This document shows, one piece after another, positions 26,643 to 34,771 of a DNA stretch of 52,432 bases. The DNA is taken from NCBI GenBank assembly GCA_038240295.1, contig JBBSDW010000004.1:1-52432 (forward strand), given 5' to 3'. The notes under the pieces were generated by a model. The model was not told the DNA's origin, did no database searches, and worked only from the letters and a program-made list of their open reading frames with translations. Position numbers and translations under genes: made by a program. This DNA comes from JABDDM01 sp038240295 (lineage in GTDB: Bacteria; Bacteroidota; Ignavibacteria; Palsa-1295). Numbering within the stretch: position 1 is the stretch's first letter; each line of letters opens with the position of its first letter.

Positions 26643-27875
26643 TCAGTTCGTTCCGGAATTCATTCGTTCGAGTGCAAAGTGACGAATCAACGATGGAATC
26701 GTCCATTCGGAAGCGGCTGCTTCCACGGCGGTAGCCGATAGAATGGCGGCAATAAATCCGTGCTCAGGATGAAAGATAAGGCGGTGCAATGCACGCTCCG
26801 TTCGGGTGCCCTGCGTCATTGCGAATTCCGTGTCCGGCAATTGAAAGAGCGTATGCATCTGAAAACTTGTCGCCCCGCGTTTTAAGTACTCGAATGCTTG
26901 CCGCCCAGTAAGAATATCGCCGGTTGCGGAGAGTGGAAGCGATGGTCGGCAACTGGAGAGTGTAGCAATGTTGCGCGCGCTCAGATCGGGGCCGCCAAAC
27001 GCTACGCCTCGCTTACCTTCGAATTCTTTATTAGGATCGAACAATCGATTGCCATAGATAAGATAATCAGCGCGATGATCGGTATCTGCGTCGTCACACG
27101 ACTTCAACAACTCGACTTGAAAGTCGTCGCCAAACTGCGCATTGAATAATTTTAGTCCGACGCGAATGTTATCCACGCCGACAGCCCTGCGCATTAGTAG
27201 CGGCACCTCGCGAAGCCAATGCCGTATGGTCTGTTTCACGCTTGAGAAATGTGCGTCGCCGGCGAGTGTCGGCGAAAAATCTTTCTCGATCGGCATCGCA
27301 TCCGCCCGGTGTTTGCGCCAGACGTTGAGAAGGTGTGCAGTAGTATAGTTGTATTCCGATTCGCGCCAGATGGATTCGCCGGGCAGTGGTAAATGATACT
27401 TGCACGAAGGCACGACGAGCATTCCATGCTCGACTCCTGTTGCAAGCGATCGATCGAGGAGATCAAGATACTCCTGCATCGAACCGCTCCATCCGCGGCC
27501 TTTCCACGTCACGGTCCAACCTTCTTTCTCGATAGCATCTTCACGCAATGCCCGAATGCGTTCGACCTTCATTCGTGCCTCGGGGATGGCCCACGCTTTC
27601 ATGCTCTGCGCACCAGATTCGTCCTCGGCGATAAGTGTCTTGAGCACGACAAACCCGAGTCCCGCTTCCGCGTCGTGCAACACCTGCTGATGATTGAGCG
27701 ATAGCTGGCCCGATGCTTTCCCGAAAGGATTGTGAATTGCGTGACCGGCGTATCTACTCGTTAGATCGATCGCATACGTATCGAGAACGTATTGCTCGAG
27801 ATCCTGTGGCAAGCCGTGACGGAATTTGTCGTGATCGCTCGCCAATTGTTTTCGAAGCAGTTCGGTGGATCTCAC
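26643..27875 (-). CDS. Dihydroorotate-dehydrogenase-like flavoprotein of unknown substrate
   Basis: 410 aa. I chose the GTG at 27875, which overlaps the upstream TGA as GTGA, like its neighbours; the ATG at 27902 would overlap by 31 nt. It is an FMN TIM-barrel of the dihydroorotate/dihydropyrimidine dehydrogenase family: NPFGKASG (49-56), GLGFVVLKTL, VGLKLFNAQFG, ADYLIYGNRLF, GVAFGGPDLS, then the phosphate-binding GDILTGRQAFEYLKRGA. It is longer than ordinary PyrD (~310-340 aa), with an insert around 120-210 (KGRGWSGSMQEYLDLLD, LPGESIWRESEYNY). No cysteine clusters for Fe-S are seen. Its place in a catabolic operon argues against a role in pyrimidine synthesis; I infer oxidation or reduction of a pathway intermediate. 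Confidence 0.78.
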   Translation of the reverse strand: MRSTELLRKQLASDHDKFRHGLPQDLEQYVLDTYAIDLTSRYAGHAIHNPFGKASGQLSLNHQQVLHDAEAGLGFVVLKTLIAEDESGAQSMKAWAIPEARMKVERIRALREDAIEKEGWTVTWKGRGWSGSMQEYLDLLDRSLATGVEHGMLVVPSCKYHLPLPGESIWRESEYNYTTAHLLNVWRKHRADAMPIEKDFSPTLAGDAHFSSVKQTIRHWLREVPLLMRRAVGVDNIRVGLKLFNAQFGDDFQVELLKSCDDADTDHRADYLIYGNRLFDPNKEFEGKRGVAFGGPDLSARNIATLSSCRPSLPLSATGDILTGRQAFEYLKRGATSFQMHTLFQLPDTEFAMTQGTRTERALHRLIFHPEHGFIAAILSATAVEAAASEWTIPSLIRHFALERMNSGTN

Positions 27876-28837
27876 GGATATTCGTCGAGCCAGGTTGTCC
27901 ACCGATCGAGATCACCCGCCTCAAGTTTTGGTCCCCAGGGATCGCTTACCGAAGTTATGGGGATGATGCCATCGTGTGCGAGCACCCGCAGCATCCGCTG
28001 GATGTATCCTTCCATTGGATCGGTGAATGTCACTTGCGCGAAGTGATCGACCAACCCATTCAGCCTACGAAAGCGCTCATGATCGGCTGCAAAGTACGCA
28101 TTCAGTAGATCGGCCTGCATTGCAGTTCGTGCAGCGCCCATGCCGATGAGTGCCGATTCGGCTCCCATCATCAAGCTATAACCAAGAAATCGATCTTCAC
28201 CCGTGATGAGAAGTTGATCGGGATGCTGCTGCTCAATGAAATTTGCGACGCGCTGGAAAGTCATCACAGAATCAAGCGTCGCCATCTTGATGCCGGCCAC
28301 ACTATTCATTGCAAAGAGTGCAGCCAACTCTTCATCCGTATAAGAAATGCCGCCAGCCGCTTTGTAGAGATAAAAGAGGATGATCGGTAAGCCGGCGTCC
28401 GCAATCGCTTCGTGATACTCTGTTAGCAGCCGCATGCGTTCGGTCTCCGGCCTCTCGCGAAATCGCGTGGGTGCGAATGCAAGAATGGCGTCTGCCCCCA
28501 GCGATCCAGCTTCACGCGCCATGGATCGCGCAGTTTCGATGAATGTATTATCGCTTGACCCCTCTGGCTTCCCACCTGCACCACACACGATCACCTTCTC
28601 GGGAAGCGCTGACCGCCACGATTCGAAAACCACTTTACGTTGTTCAGTGGTCAACATCAATCCACGCCCGGTGTGCACCCAAACTGCAACGCCTCCAATC
28701 GGTTGTGCGGACATCCGCTTAGCGTACTCATGTTGCGCTGACTGATCCATCTCGCCCGTTGAAAGAAACGGGACCGGCACAGCTGGAATAAGCTGTCGGC
28801 GAAGTCGCGATTGAATATTTTTCGCAGCCTCGTTCAT
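27872..28837 (-). CDS. Dihydrodipicolinate synthase-family lyase/aldolase
   Basis: 321 aa TIM barrel of the DapA/N-acetylneuraminate lyase/KDG aldolase family. The Schiff-base Lys is at 184 (VAGIKMATLD) and the conserved Tyr 28 residues earlier at 156 (ILFYLYKAAGG), the same spacing as Y133/K161 of E. coli DapA. The GTT-type motif near 55 reads VWVHTGRG, unlike true DapA, so lysine synthesis is unlikely. Such enzymes cleave or form 2-keto acids by aldol chemistry. ATGA overlaps join it to the genes on both sides (the downstream one as GTGA). I infer that it cleaves a keto-acid intermediate of the imported compound. Confidence 0.85.
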   Translation of the reverse strand: MNEAAKNIQSRLRRQLIPAVPVPFLSTGEMDQSAQHEYAKRMSAQPIGGVAVWVHTGRGLMLTTEQRKVVFESWRSALPEKVIVCGAGGKPEGSSDNTFIETARSMAREAGSLGADAILAFAPTRFRERPETERMRLLTEYHEAIADAGLPIILFYLYKAAGGISYTDEELAALFAMNSVAGIKMATLDSVMTFQRVANFIEQQHPDQLLITGEDRFLGYSLMMGAESALIGMGAARTAMQADLLNAYFAADHERFRRLNGLVDHFAQVTFTDPMEGYIQRMLRVLAHDGIIPITSVSDPWGPKLEAGDLDRWTTWLDEYP

Positions 28838-29961
28838 TTCTGAAAAAGTTTTTTTTCGACCGTGTATCGATCAAGCTTCGCAACATCGACTGAGTAGCCC
28901 ATGCCAAGCTCCGAAGGCGCATGAATAAAGCCTTGTGCATCGATCTCGATTTTCGGCGTGATGATGTCGTCCTCGAACCAGCGATCGGAGGCTTCGATGT
29001 CGGTTGGATAACGAAAACCGGCGAGTGGTGCGATCTGTAGCGCTTGTGCTGTTGCGATACCAAGCTCGGGCATCGTACCAAGCCAGAGCCTGAGATTTGC
29101 TGCGCGTGCACGATCATGCATTTGCCGCGCATTCCATAACCCGCCAACGCGCTGCACTTTGATATTGATGACCTCCGCACTTTTGAGCAGGATGATCCGC
29201 TCAAGATCTTCCATCGATTCAGCAGATTCATCCGCACAGATCGGTGTGCGAAGTAGTCGCTGCAATTCGGCCGCATCTTCAAAGACATTTTTTGCGAGCG
29301 GTTGCTCGATCATCATGAGATTAAATTGATCGAGCTGCAGCAAAATGTCGCGGTGTTCTGCAAGCGAATAGGAAGCATTCGCATCGACCATGAGGGGCAC
29401 ATCAGGATAATACTTTCGCACCATCTCGAGCGGCGCGATATCCCAGCCAGGTTGTATCTTGACTTTGAGGCGCTGATAACCGAGCGATAAATATTTGTCG
29501 ATCGCATGTTTCAGCTCAGCGAGCGTATCATAAAGCCCCACTGCAAGCCCGGAGCGTATGGGCTTTTGCCGCATTCCGAATAGCGAGCCAATGGAGGTCT
29601 TCATTCTCAGTGCAGCGAAGTGCCAAACTGCTCCCTCGATGCCTGCACGGGCAAATGGCTCCTTGCCGTAACTGTTCAAGGCTTCCGCAAAGCCTACCGG
29701 ACCAGGAATATCGCGCGAGAGAATATCGATGACGAGATCATTCGCAAGCGCCGACCATGTTGAGTCTGGGGTTTCGCTCGAATAGAAGCTTCCTGACATC
29801 GGGGAGGCTTCGCCATAGCCGATAAGACCTTCGCCATGGAGTTCGATCACGATCGATTCTTTCACCGCGACCGATCCGCTCGAAATCCGAAACGGTTCAT
29901 GCAGTGGCACTCGCACTCGGCGAAGCTTGACGTGATCGATCGTAAAGTGTGCGGATGGCAT
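28834..29961 (-). CDS. Enolase-superfamily enzyme, MLE/N-succinylamino acid racemase-like subgroup
   Basis: 375 aa. The capping domain (VPLHEPFRISSGSV, GEGLIGYGEAS) precedes a barrel with the full MLE-subgroup catalytic set: K166-x-K168 (RLKVKIQPG), D193 (MVDANASYS), E219 (MIEQPLA), D244 (CADESAES) and K268 (INIKVQRVGG). The Lys-x-Lys plus distal Lys pattern points to racemase/epimerase, o-succinylbenzoate synthase or lactonising chemistry. It argues against mandelate-racemase or sugar-acid dehydratase types, which use His. The C-terminal segment (DIEASDRWFEDDI) resembles N-succinylamino acid racemases. It starts directly at the permease stop with no gap. The real substrate is unknown. Confidence 0.84.
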   Translation of the reverse strand: MPSAHFTIDHVKLRRVRVPLHEPFRISSGSVAVKESIVIELHGEGLIGYGEASPMSGSFYSSETPDSTWSALANDLVIDILSRDIPGPVGFAEALNSYGKEPFARAGIEGAVWHFAALRMKTSIGSLFGMRQKPIRSGLAVGLYDTLAELKHAIDKYLSLGYQRLKVKIQPGWDIAPLEMVRKYYPDVPLMVDANASYSLAEHRDILLQLDQFNLMMIEQPLAKNVFEDAAELQRLLRTPICADESAESMEDLERIILLKSAEVINIKVQRVGGLWNARQMHDRARAANLRLWLGTMPELGIATAQALQIAPLAGFRYPTDIEASDRWFEDDIITPKIEIDAQGFIHAPSELGMGYSVDVAKLDRYTVEKKLFQK

Positions 29962-30816
29962 TTATCCTTTGATCCCTGAACGTAAGAATGCGTCGGTCAC
30001 CCATCGTTGAACGATGAGATAAAGAATGATAACCGGCGCAACGCTAATGAGCGTGCCTGCCATGAGCAGATCGTAACGGCTCACGTGCGAGGCCGATTGC
30101 AGCGTTGCAAGCCAAAAGGGGAGCGTCATCTTGGAATCGGTCGAGAGAAAGAGTACGGGGCTGAGCAGGTCATTCCAGATCCCCATAAAGATAAAAAGTC
30201 CGAGCACTGCAAGCGCGGGCTTCGAGAGCGGGATGACGATCTTCCATAAGAACCGAAAGCTTCCGCCGCCATCTATCTGATAGACATCTTCCAACTCCTG
30301 CGGGATCGACTCAAAAAATTGCCTGAGCAAAAATATTCCGAACGCCCCGGTCGCAAATGCGCCGCCGAAGAAATGCGGAATGATGAGAGCCGAATGCGAA
30401 TCCATCCAGCCGAGCGTCTTTATCACCATGAAGACCGGCACCATCGTCACTTGAAACGGGATGAGCATCGTTGCAAGCAGCAAGGCGTAGATGATCTTCT
30501 TTCCGCGAAACTGCATCCTGGCGAAGGCATAAGCGGCGAACGTTGCGGCAAGCAGTTCGCCGATCGTGCCGAGCACGGTGATCTTCACAGAGTTGAAGAA
30601 ATAGGTATCGATGCGCATCGACTCCATCACATCGCCGTAGTTCGAGAAGTGCGGTGGATTTGGAAAAAACTCGGGCGGCATTTTCAAAACGCTCTCGGGT
30701 GATTTGAGCGATGTCGAGATCATCCAGAGAAATGGCGCGACGAGCAACAACGCGACGAGCGTCAGACCCACATATCGCAATAGCACCCAGGGCGAGAACG
30801 CCTGCCTTTCTTTCAT
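29962..30816 (-). CDS. CUT1-type ABC transporter permease (MalG-like)
   Basis: 284 aa from the ATG at 30816, which forms an ATGA overlap with the upstream permease. Six predicted membrane segments, beginning VLLRYVGLTLVALLLVAPFLWMI. The cytoplasmic EAA loop reads ELEDVYQIDGGGSF...IVIPLSKP, so the EAA triplet is EDV here while the conserved Gly and the P-L-S-K-P end are kept. Family role: one of two integral subunits of a carbohydrate importer, with the other permease upstream and a lipoprotein binding protein two genes further. No ATPase gene is present in the window. Confidence 0.9.
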   Translation of the reverse strand: MKERQAFSPWVLLRYVGLTLVALLLVAPFLWMISTSLKSPESVLKMPPEFFPNPPHFSNYGDVMESMRIDTYFFNSVKITVLGTIGELLAATFAAYAFARMQFRGKKIIYALLLATMLIPFQVTMVPVFMVIKTLGWMDSHSALIIPHFFGGAFATGAFGIFLLRQFFESIPQELEDVYQIDGGGSFRFLWKIVIPLSKPALAVLGLFIFMGIWNDLLSPVLFLSTDSKMTLPFWLATLQSASHVSRYDLLMAGTLISVAPVIILYLIVQRWVTDAFLRSGIKG

Positions 30817-31697
30817 TGGGTGAAGACCCACCGTTTGCGTACCCAGAATTGGATAAGCGTCAGGAGCCCGAGAATGAGAAAGAGGATGTAGGCCATCGCC
30901 GATGCGCTGCCCATGTTGAAGAACGAGAAGGCGGTCTGCCAGATATAGTAACTCAGTGTGAGTGTGGAATTCCCGGGACCGCCTCCATGCATGAGGACAT
31001 ACGTTTGCTCGAAAACCTGAAACGCGCTGATCGTCGTTACGATAATAACGAAAAAGAGGACTGGAGATATGAGCGGGAGTGTGATGCCGAAAAACCTTCG
31101 CGTCCCGCCCGCGCCATCGAGTCGGGCTGCTTCGTGAAGTTCAGCCGGTACATTCGAAAGCCCCGCGAGAAAGATCATCATGTTGTAGCCGGCGTTCTTC
31201 CAAACGCTCAGGATCACCAGCGAGGGCATCGTCCAATGCGGATCCTGCAGCCAGCGCGGCCCGGTTATGCCGAACTTCAACAAAACAAAATTGATCAGAC
31301 CAACATCCGAGTTATAGAGCCACCCAAAGATCAGCGCGGCCGCAACCATGCTCGTAACGACTGGCAGAAAATAGACGGTCCGGAAAAACGCGATGCCCTT
31401 CAGCTTTTCATTCAACATCAACGCGAGTATTAGCGAGACGCTGACGCTGAGCGGCACGTAAAGCAGGACGTAGTAACCGGTGTTACCAACGACCTGCCAG
31501 AAAAGCTGACTCGCAAGAAGCAGCGAGTAATTCGATGCCCCGACAAATACCGGAGCGCTCGTTACATCCCAACGCGTGAACGATAGATAAAGCGATGCGA
31601 GGACGGGCCCGGCGGTAAAAACGCATAGCCCGATCAACACCGGCGCAAGATAGAGCCAGGGTTCATACCACCGATGCCGAGCGAACGAGCGAGCCAT
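30813..31697 (-). CDS. CUT1-type ABC transporter permease (MalF/UgpA-like)
   Basis: 294 aa. I chose the ATG at 31697 (MARSFARHRW), since the longer frame from 31772 runs into the preceding gene. Six membrane segments start with PWLYLAPVLIGLCVFTAGPV, the usual first helix of sugar permeases. The EAA loop is canonical: ELHEAARLDGAGGTRRFFGI ending TLPLISP. It starts 19 nt after the short Gfo/Idh-like gene and ends in an ATGA overlap with the second permease. It forms the translocation channel with the next gene product in the cytoplasmic membrane. Confidence 0.92.
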   Translation of the reverse strand: MARSFARHRWYEPWLYLAPVLIGLCVFTAGPVLASLYLSFTRWDVTSAPVFVGASNYSLLLASQLFWQVVGNTGYYVLLYVPLSVSVSLILALMLNEKLKGIAFFRTVYFLPVVTSMVAAALIFGWLYNSDVGLINFVLLKFGITGPRWLQDPHWTMPSLVILSVWKNAGYNMMIFLAGLSNVPAELHEAARLDGAGGTRRFFGITLPLISPVLFFVIIVTTISAFQVFEQTYVLMHGGGPGNSTLTLSYYIWQTAFSFFNMGSASAMAYILFLILGLLTLIQFWVRKRWVFTQ

Positions 31698-31716
31698 GGT
31701 CAAATCTACGAAGGGA

Positions 31717-32586
31717 CTAGTCCGCCGGGTGGTAGGAGCGGACAAATTCGGCCGACTCGATCGACATTGCAAGTGTGATTTCTGACAACTTTATCGCTCG
31801 CTTGAGTTTCCTGGACCGCATTGCTGCAAGTTCTACGACAACCGCGTTTAGCGAAACCAGAATATTCGAGGCGCCTCTGCCTTCAGCAAATTCGACGAAT
31901 TTCTTAAGATAATTTTGGTAGATCGCGTCGGTTGGTATCTCAAATTTATGCAATTCACCCGCTTGTCGTAACTCGATCGACCACGCTTCTGACGGGAGCA
32001 AATGAACAAGAAAACCAGGCTCGGAAACGGTGATGCGCTCGGACGTTGCTTGAACTAACGTGCTTGGTTGAAGCGGAAAAAAATGCGCTAATAATTCAGC
32101 GGAATGAATGCCAATGAAAAACGGATCGAGCGGACCGCGAATAATAATGTCGGTTGTTTCACCTGTGCAATCTTGAGCAAGCGCATCAAGTACTTCCAGT
32201 GCATAAGGAAGAGCGGAGCCACCGAATAGGAGAGTGGGCCGTTGCGTGATGAGAAAGCGAAAGAGAAACACATCCCCCATGCTGCCACAAACCGGCTTGT
32301 CTGTAAGGACGATCTTATTTACACGGCTAAAGTCTGCAGCAATTTTGTAGTGATTCTCCCAGTCGACAGAAAGAATGATCGCCGCATCAATTTCGTGGGA
32401 AAAGGAAGTCCGCGTATCAGAAACCCGAAGCTCGAATTCCTCCGCAAACTCTTTGACCCATGCCGAGCTGCGTTTGCCGCTCAAGTTAAGAACGGCAGTG
32501 AGCTTGACTTCGGGCATGGTCCTAAGTATCTTCGCGAACGCTCTGGCGTGCGAAGTATCGGGATCGATGAAGCCAATGCGAATCAA
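31717..32586 (-). CDS. Short, divergent Gfo/Idh/MocA-like protein
   Basis: 289 aa from a TTG at 32586, 5 nt after the binding-protein stop. The frame runs upstream to 32787, but that extension is Arg-rich shadow sequence inside the neighbour. The start IRIGFIDPDTSHARAFAKIL keeps the fold's first strand, but the GxGxxG nucleotide-binding motif is replaced by GFIDPDTSHA. The usual E-K-P motif appears as D-K-P (VLTDKPVCGSM). The protein is ~50-60 residues shorter than typical family members. It may be a catalytically altered oxidoreductase or a sugar-sensing or scaffold derivative. It sits between the binding protein and the permeases, an odd place for an enzyme. Confidence 0.65.
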   Translation of the reverse strand: MIRIGFIDPDTSHARAFAKILRTMPEVKLTAVLNLSGKRSSAWVKEFAEEFELRVSDTRTSFSHEIDAAIILSVDWENHYKIAADFSRVNKIVLTDKPVCGSMGDVFLFRFLITQRPTLLFGGSALPYALEVLDALAQDCTGETTDIIIRGPLDPFFIGIHSAELLAHFFPLQPSTLVQATSERITVSEPGFLVHLLPSEAWSIELRQAGELHKFEIPTDAIYQNYLKKFVEFAEGRGASNILVSLNAVVVELAAMRSRKLKRAIKLSEITLAMSIESAEFVRSYHPAD

Positions 32587-32591
32587 CGCCG

Positions 32592-33881
32592 TTACTGATT
32601 TGCGCGCGAGAGGACTCCGTTGATCGACTGGTCGATCGCCGTCAGGGCTTCGTGCACCGATTTTCGTCCCGCGAGCATATCCTGCACGTTCGGATCGAAG
32701 CCATGATCGCGCCACTCCTGCCAGCCTGGCGTGATGAGTGTGAAGACGTGGCCATTGTTGATCGCGAGCAGCGCATGCCGATCGCATTTTGGTTCGCCGT
32801 TCAAAAACTCCGCCGAATTTGCGAGCGGCTTATAGACCGGCATCGAGGTATTGAACAACTCATTAATGCCCGTCTTCGTCGGAAGCGTGACGATGAACTT
32901 GATCAACTCCCACGATTCGGCAACGTGCCGACTCGTCTTTGTAATACCGAATGCTTGCCCGTTCTGTCGATCGACTAATCCAGCACTTCCCTTCGGCGGC
33001 GCTGTAAGATCCCACTTAAAATTGGCGTGCGAAAGTTCTTGCTTCGATACGTCGAAATTCATCATCATCGCTGTTCGACCCAGCATAAATTTCTGTCCCA
33101 TGCTTTGCGAAGGATCGGGCGGCGGAGCGACGTGATACTTCTGTACAAGATCGGTATAGGCCTGAAACGCAGCGACGGACTGAGGCTCAAGCATCGCGCT
33201 TCGTGTGTGATCATCTGAAATGATCTTGCCGCCGTTCGAGTAGATCCATGTGTCGATCGCAGTTGACATCCCGTCGTCAACGATAAAACCCCAGATCTTT
33301 TTTGCTGGATCGGTCTCTGTGTTCGTAAGCTTTTGGGCGGCTGCGAGAAGATTTGTATAGGTCCAGTTGGTATCGGGATATTTCATCCCGGCTTTGTCGA
33401 AGAGATCCTTGTTATAAAAAAGCGCGGTCACGCCGCCGCAGGCAGGCATTGCCATGAGTGCGTTCTGTTCGAGGTTGTTTTTACGCCATACGGTAAAGAA
33501 CTGCGTGAAGAAATCTGCTTTTTTCAGATCGCGATCGAAAAGCGAATCGAGCGGAAGCGTGTAGTCGCGTTTGAAAAGCTCCTGACCGAACCAGTCGTCG
33601 ATCACAACAACATCGCCAAGCGGTGTGCCGGACGCGGCGGATGCGAGGATCTTCGTCGTGTAAAGTCCGAATGGGATCGCCTCGACATCAACGATGATAT
33701 TTGGATGGACCTTCATAAACTCGTCGGCGACATCTTTCTGCCAAACATCTTTTTGATCGACGTAGAAATGCACAAGCTTGATATGCGTCTTCCCGTCGGC
33801 TGATTCATCTTTTTTGCCACATCCAAAAAGAGTGACGAGTGCGAGGATGCCCAGGAGGCAGAGTTGTTTGGAGAACTTCAT
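32592..33881 (-). CDS. ABC transporter substrate-binding lipoprotein (sugar-type)
   Basis: 429 aa. Lipoprotein signal MKFSKQLCLLGILALVTLFG followed by Cys21 and a charged linker (GKKDESADGK). The mature protein is a family 1 extracellular solute-binding protein: IKLVHFYVDQKDVWQKDVAD, FMKVHPNIIVDVEAIPFG, LYTTKILASAASGTPLGDVV, ALFYNKDLFDKAGM and W-rich ligand-cleft segments. It would capture the substrate outside the cytoplasmic membrane and deliver it to the two permeases. ATGA overlap with the upstream amidase gene. A lipoprotein form is usual in organisms where the binding protein is tethered. Confidence 0.92.
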   Translation of the reverse strand: MKFSKQLCLLGILALVTLFGCGKKDESADGKTHIKLVHFYVDQKDVWQKDVADEFMKVHPNIIVDVEAIPFGLYTTKILASAASGTPLGDVVVIDDWFGQELFKRDYTLPLDSLFDRDLKKADFFTQFFTVWRKNNLEQNALMAMPACGGVTALFYNKDLFDKAGMKYPDTNWTYTNLLAAAQKLTNTETDPAKKIWGFIVDDGMSTAIDTWIYSNGGKIISDDHTRSAMLEPQSVAAFQAYTDLVQKYHVAPPPDPSQSMGQKFMLGRTAMMMNFDVSKQELSHANFKWDLTAPPKGSAGLVDRQNGQAFGITKTSRHVAESWELIKFIVTLPTKTGINELFNTSMPVYKPLANSAEFLNGEPKCDRHALLAINNGHVFTLITPGWQEWRDHGFDPNVQDMLAGRKSVHEALTAIDQSINGVLSRANQ

Positions 33882-34771
33882 TTGGTCTTGGAAACGGTAT
33901 CGTAGAAACGGTGCTGCTCATTCGCGAGCGCAGCATACTCTTTTGCATACAGATCAAGCCGCACAAGGCTCTCAATGTCGCTTCGCGTATGATCGAGTTT
34001 TGGGTCGATCAAAAAGCAATCGGATGTCTTACGCTTAACATCGAGATCGACTTCAGCGACAGCAATGCCTGGACGACGGCCTGTCTGCGCGATGACGTCA
34101 CCGTTATGATCGAATATCCGGCCCGTGCCTGGGAAATACCGGCCAGCATAAGGAGCGTATGGCGGCGCCTGCGCGTAGTTCGCTTCGACTAGCACCAATG
34201 AATTATCCATCGCTCGAACAGCAGCTTGTGCGGATAAGCCCTGTTGCGTCGGACCATGCGTCATTGTCGGCCAAAAGAGAATTTCCGCGCCCTTCATTGC
34301 GTAGATGCGTGCGATCTCTGGAAAATAAATATCCATACAGATCATTACGGCAATCTTCGCGGAGCCGAGATCGATGATCGGCAGATTGCTTCCTGCTGTC
34401 ACTCGTTTTATCTCTGTGCCTGTTGGCTGCAACTTGCGATAGGATCCTGCCGGCGTTCCGAACTTGTCGAAGACCGAAGCTTGATTGTAAAGCGTAGCTC
34501 CTTCGGTCACGTAGAACGGCGCTATGATCGCAAGCTTCGTTTTACTGGCGAGCGAAGAAAAGAACGTGCTCCATTTTCCGTCGATCTCGTCCGAACGATA
34601 AATATCTTCCGTATGCATCGTCGTAACGATCTCGGGTAGGCAAAGAATATCGGCCCGTTCGGATGCCGCTTGAAGTGCATATTCCTCAATGCGCACGAGG
34701 TTACGCTCGACGGTGTGAGGAGTGTCGTCGATCTCAAAGGAAACGGTCGCAATTCGAACAGGTCGCATCAA
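33878..34771 (-). CDS. Nitrilase-superfamily carbon-nitrogen hydrolase
   Basis: 297 aa. The full catalytic triad is visible: E47 (LCLPEIVT), K113 (YRKLQPTGTE) and C145 (VMICMDIYFPEIAR). The fold starts MRPVRIATVSFEI and continues with the usual GAEILFWPTM strand. No signal peptide, so it is cytosolic. Family members hydrolyse amides, N-carbamoyl groups or nitriles; this one looks like the amidase/carbamoylase side. Overlaps both neighbours by ATGA. In this operon I infer that it removes an amide or carbamoyl group from the imported compound. Confidence 0.88.
   Translation of the reverse strand: MMRPVRIATVSFEIDDTPHTVERNLVRIEEYALQAASERADILCLPEIVTTMHTEDIYRSDEIDGKWSTFFSSLASKTKLAIIAPFYVTEGATLYNQASVFDKFGTPAGSYRKLQPTGTEIKRVTAGSNLPIIDLGSAKIAVMICMDIYFPEIARIYAMKGAEILFWPTMTHGPTQQGLSAQAAVRAMDNSLVLVEANYAQAPPYAPYAGRYFPGTGRIFDHNGDVIAQTGRRPGIAVAEVDLDVKRKTSDCFLIDPKLDHTRSDIESLVRLDLYAKEYAALANEQHRFYDTVSKTK

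Noticed and set aside
30711..31433. 240-codon plus-strand frame opposite the permeases
   Set aside because: Highly charged shadow of hydrophobic permease codons.
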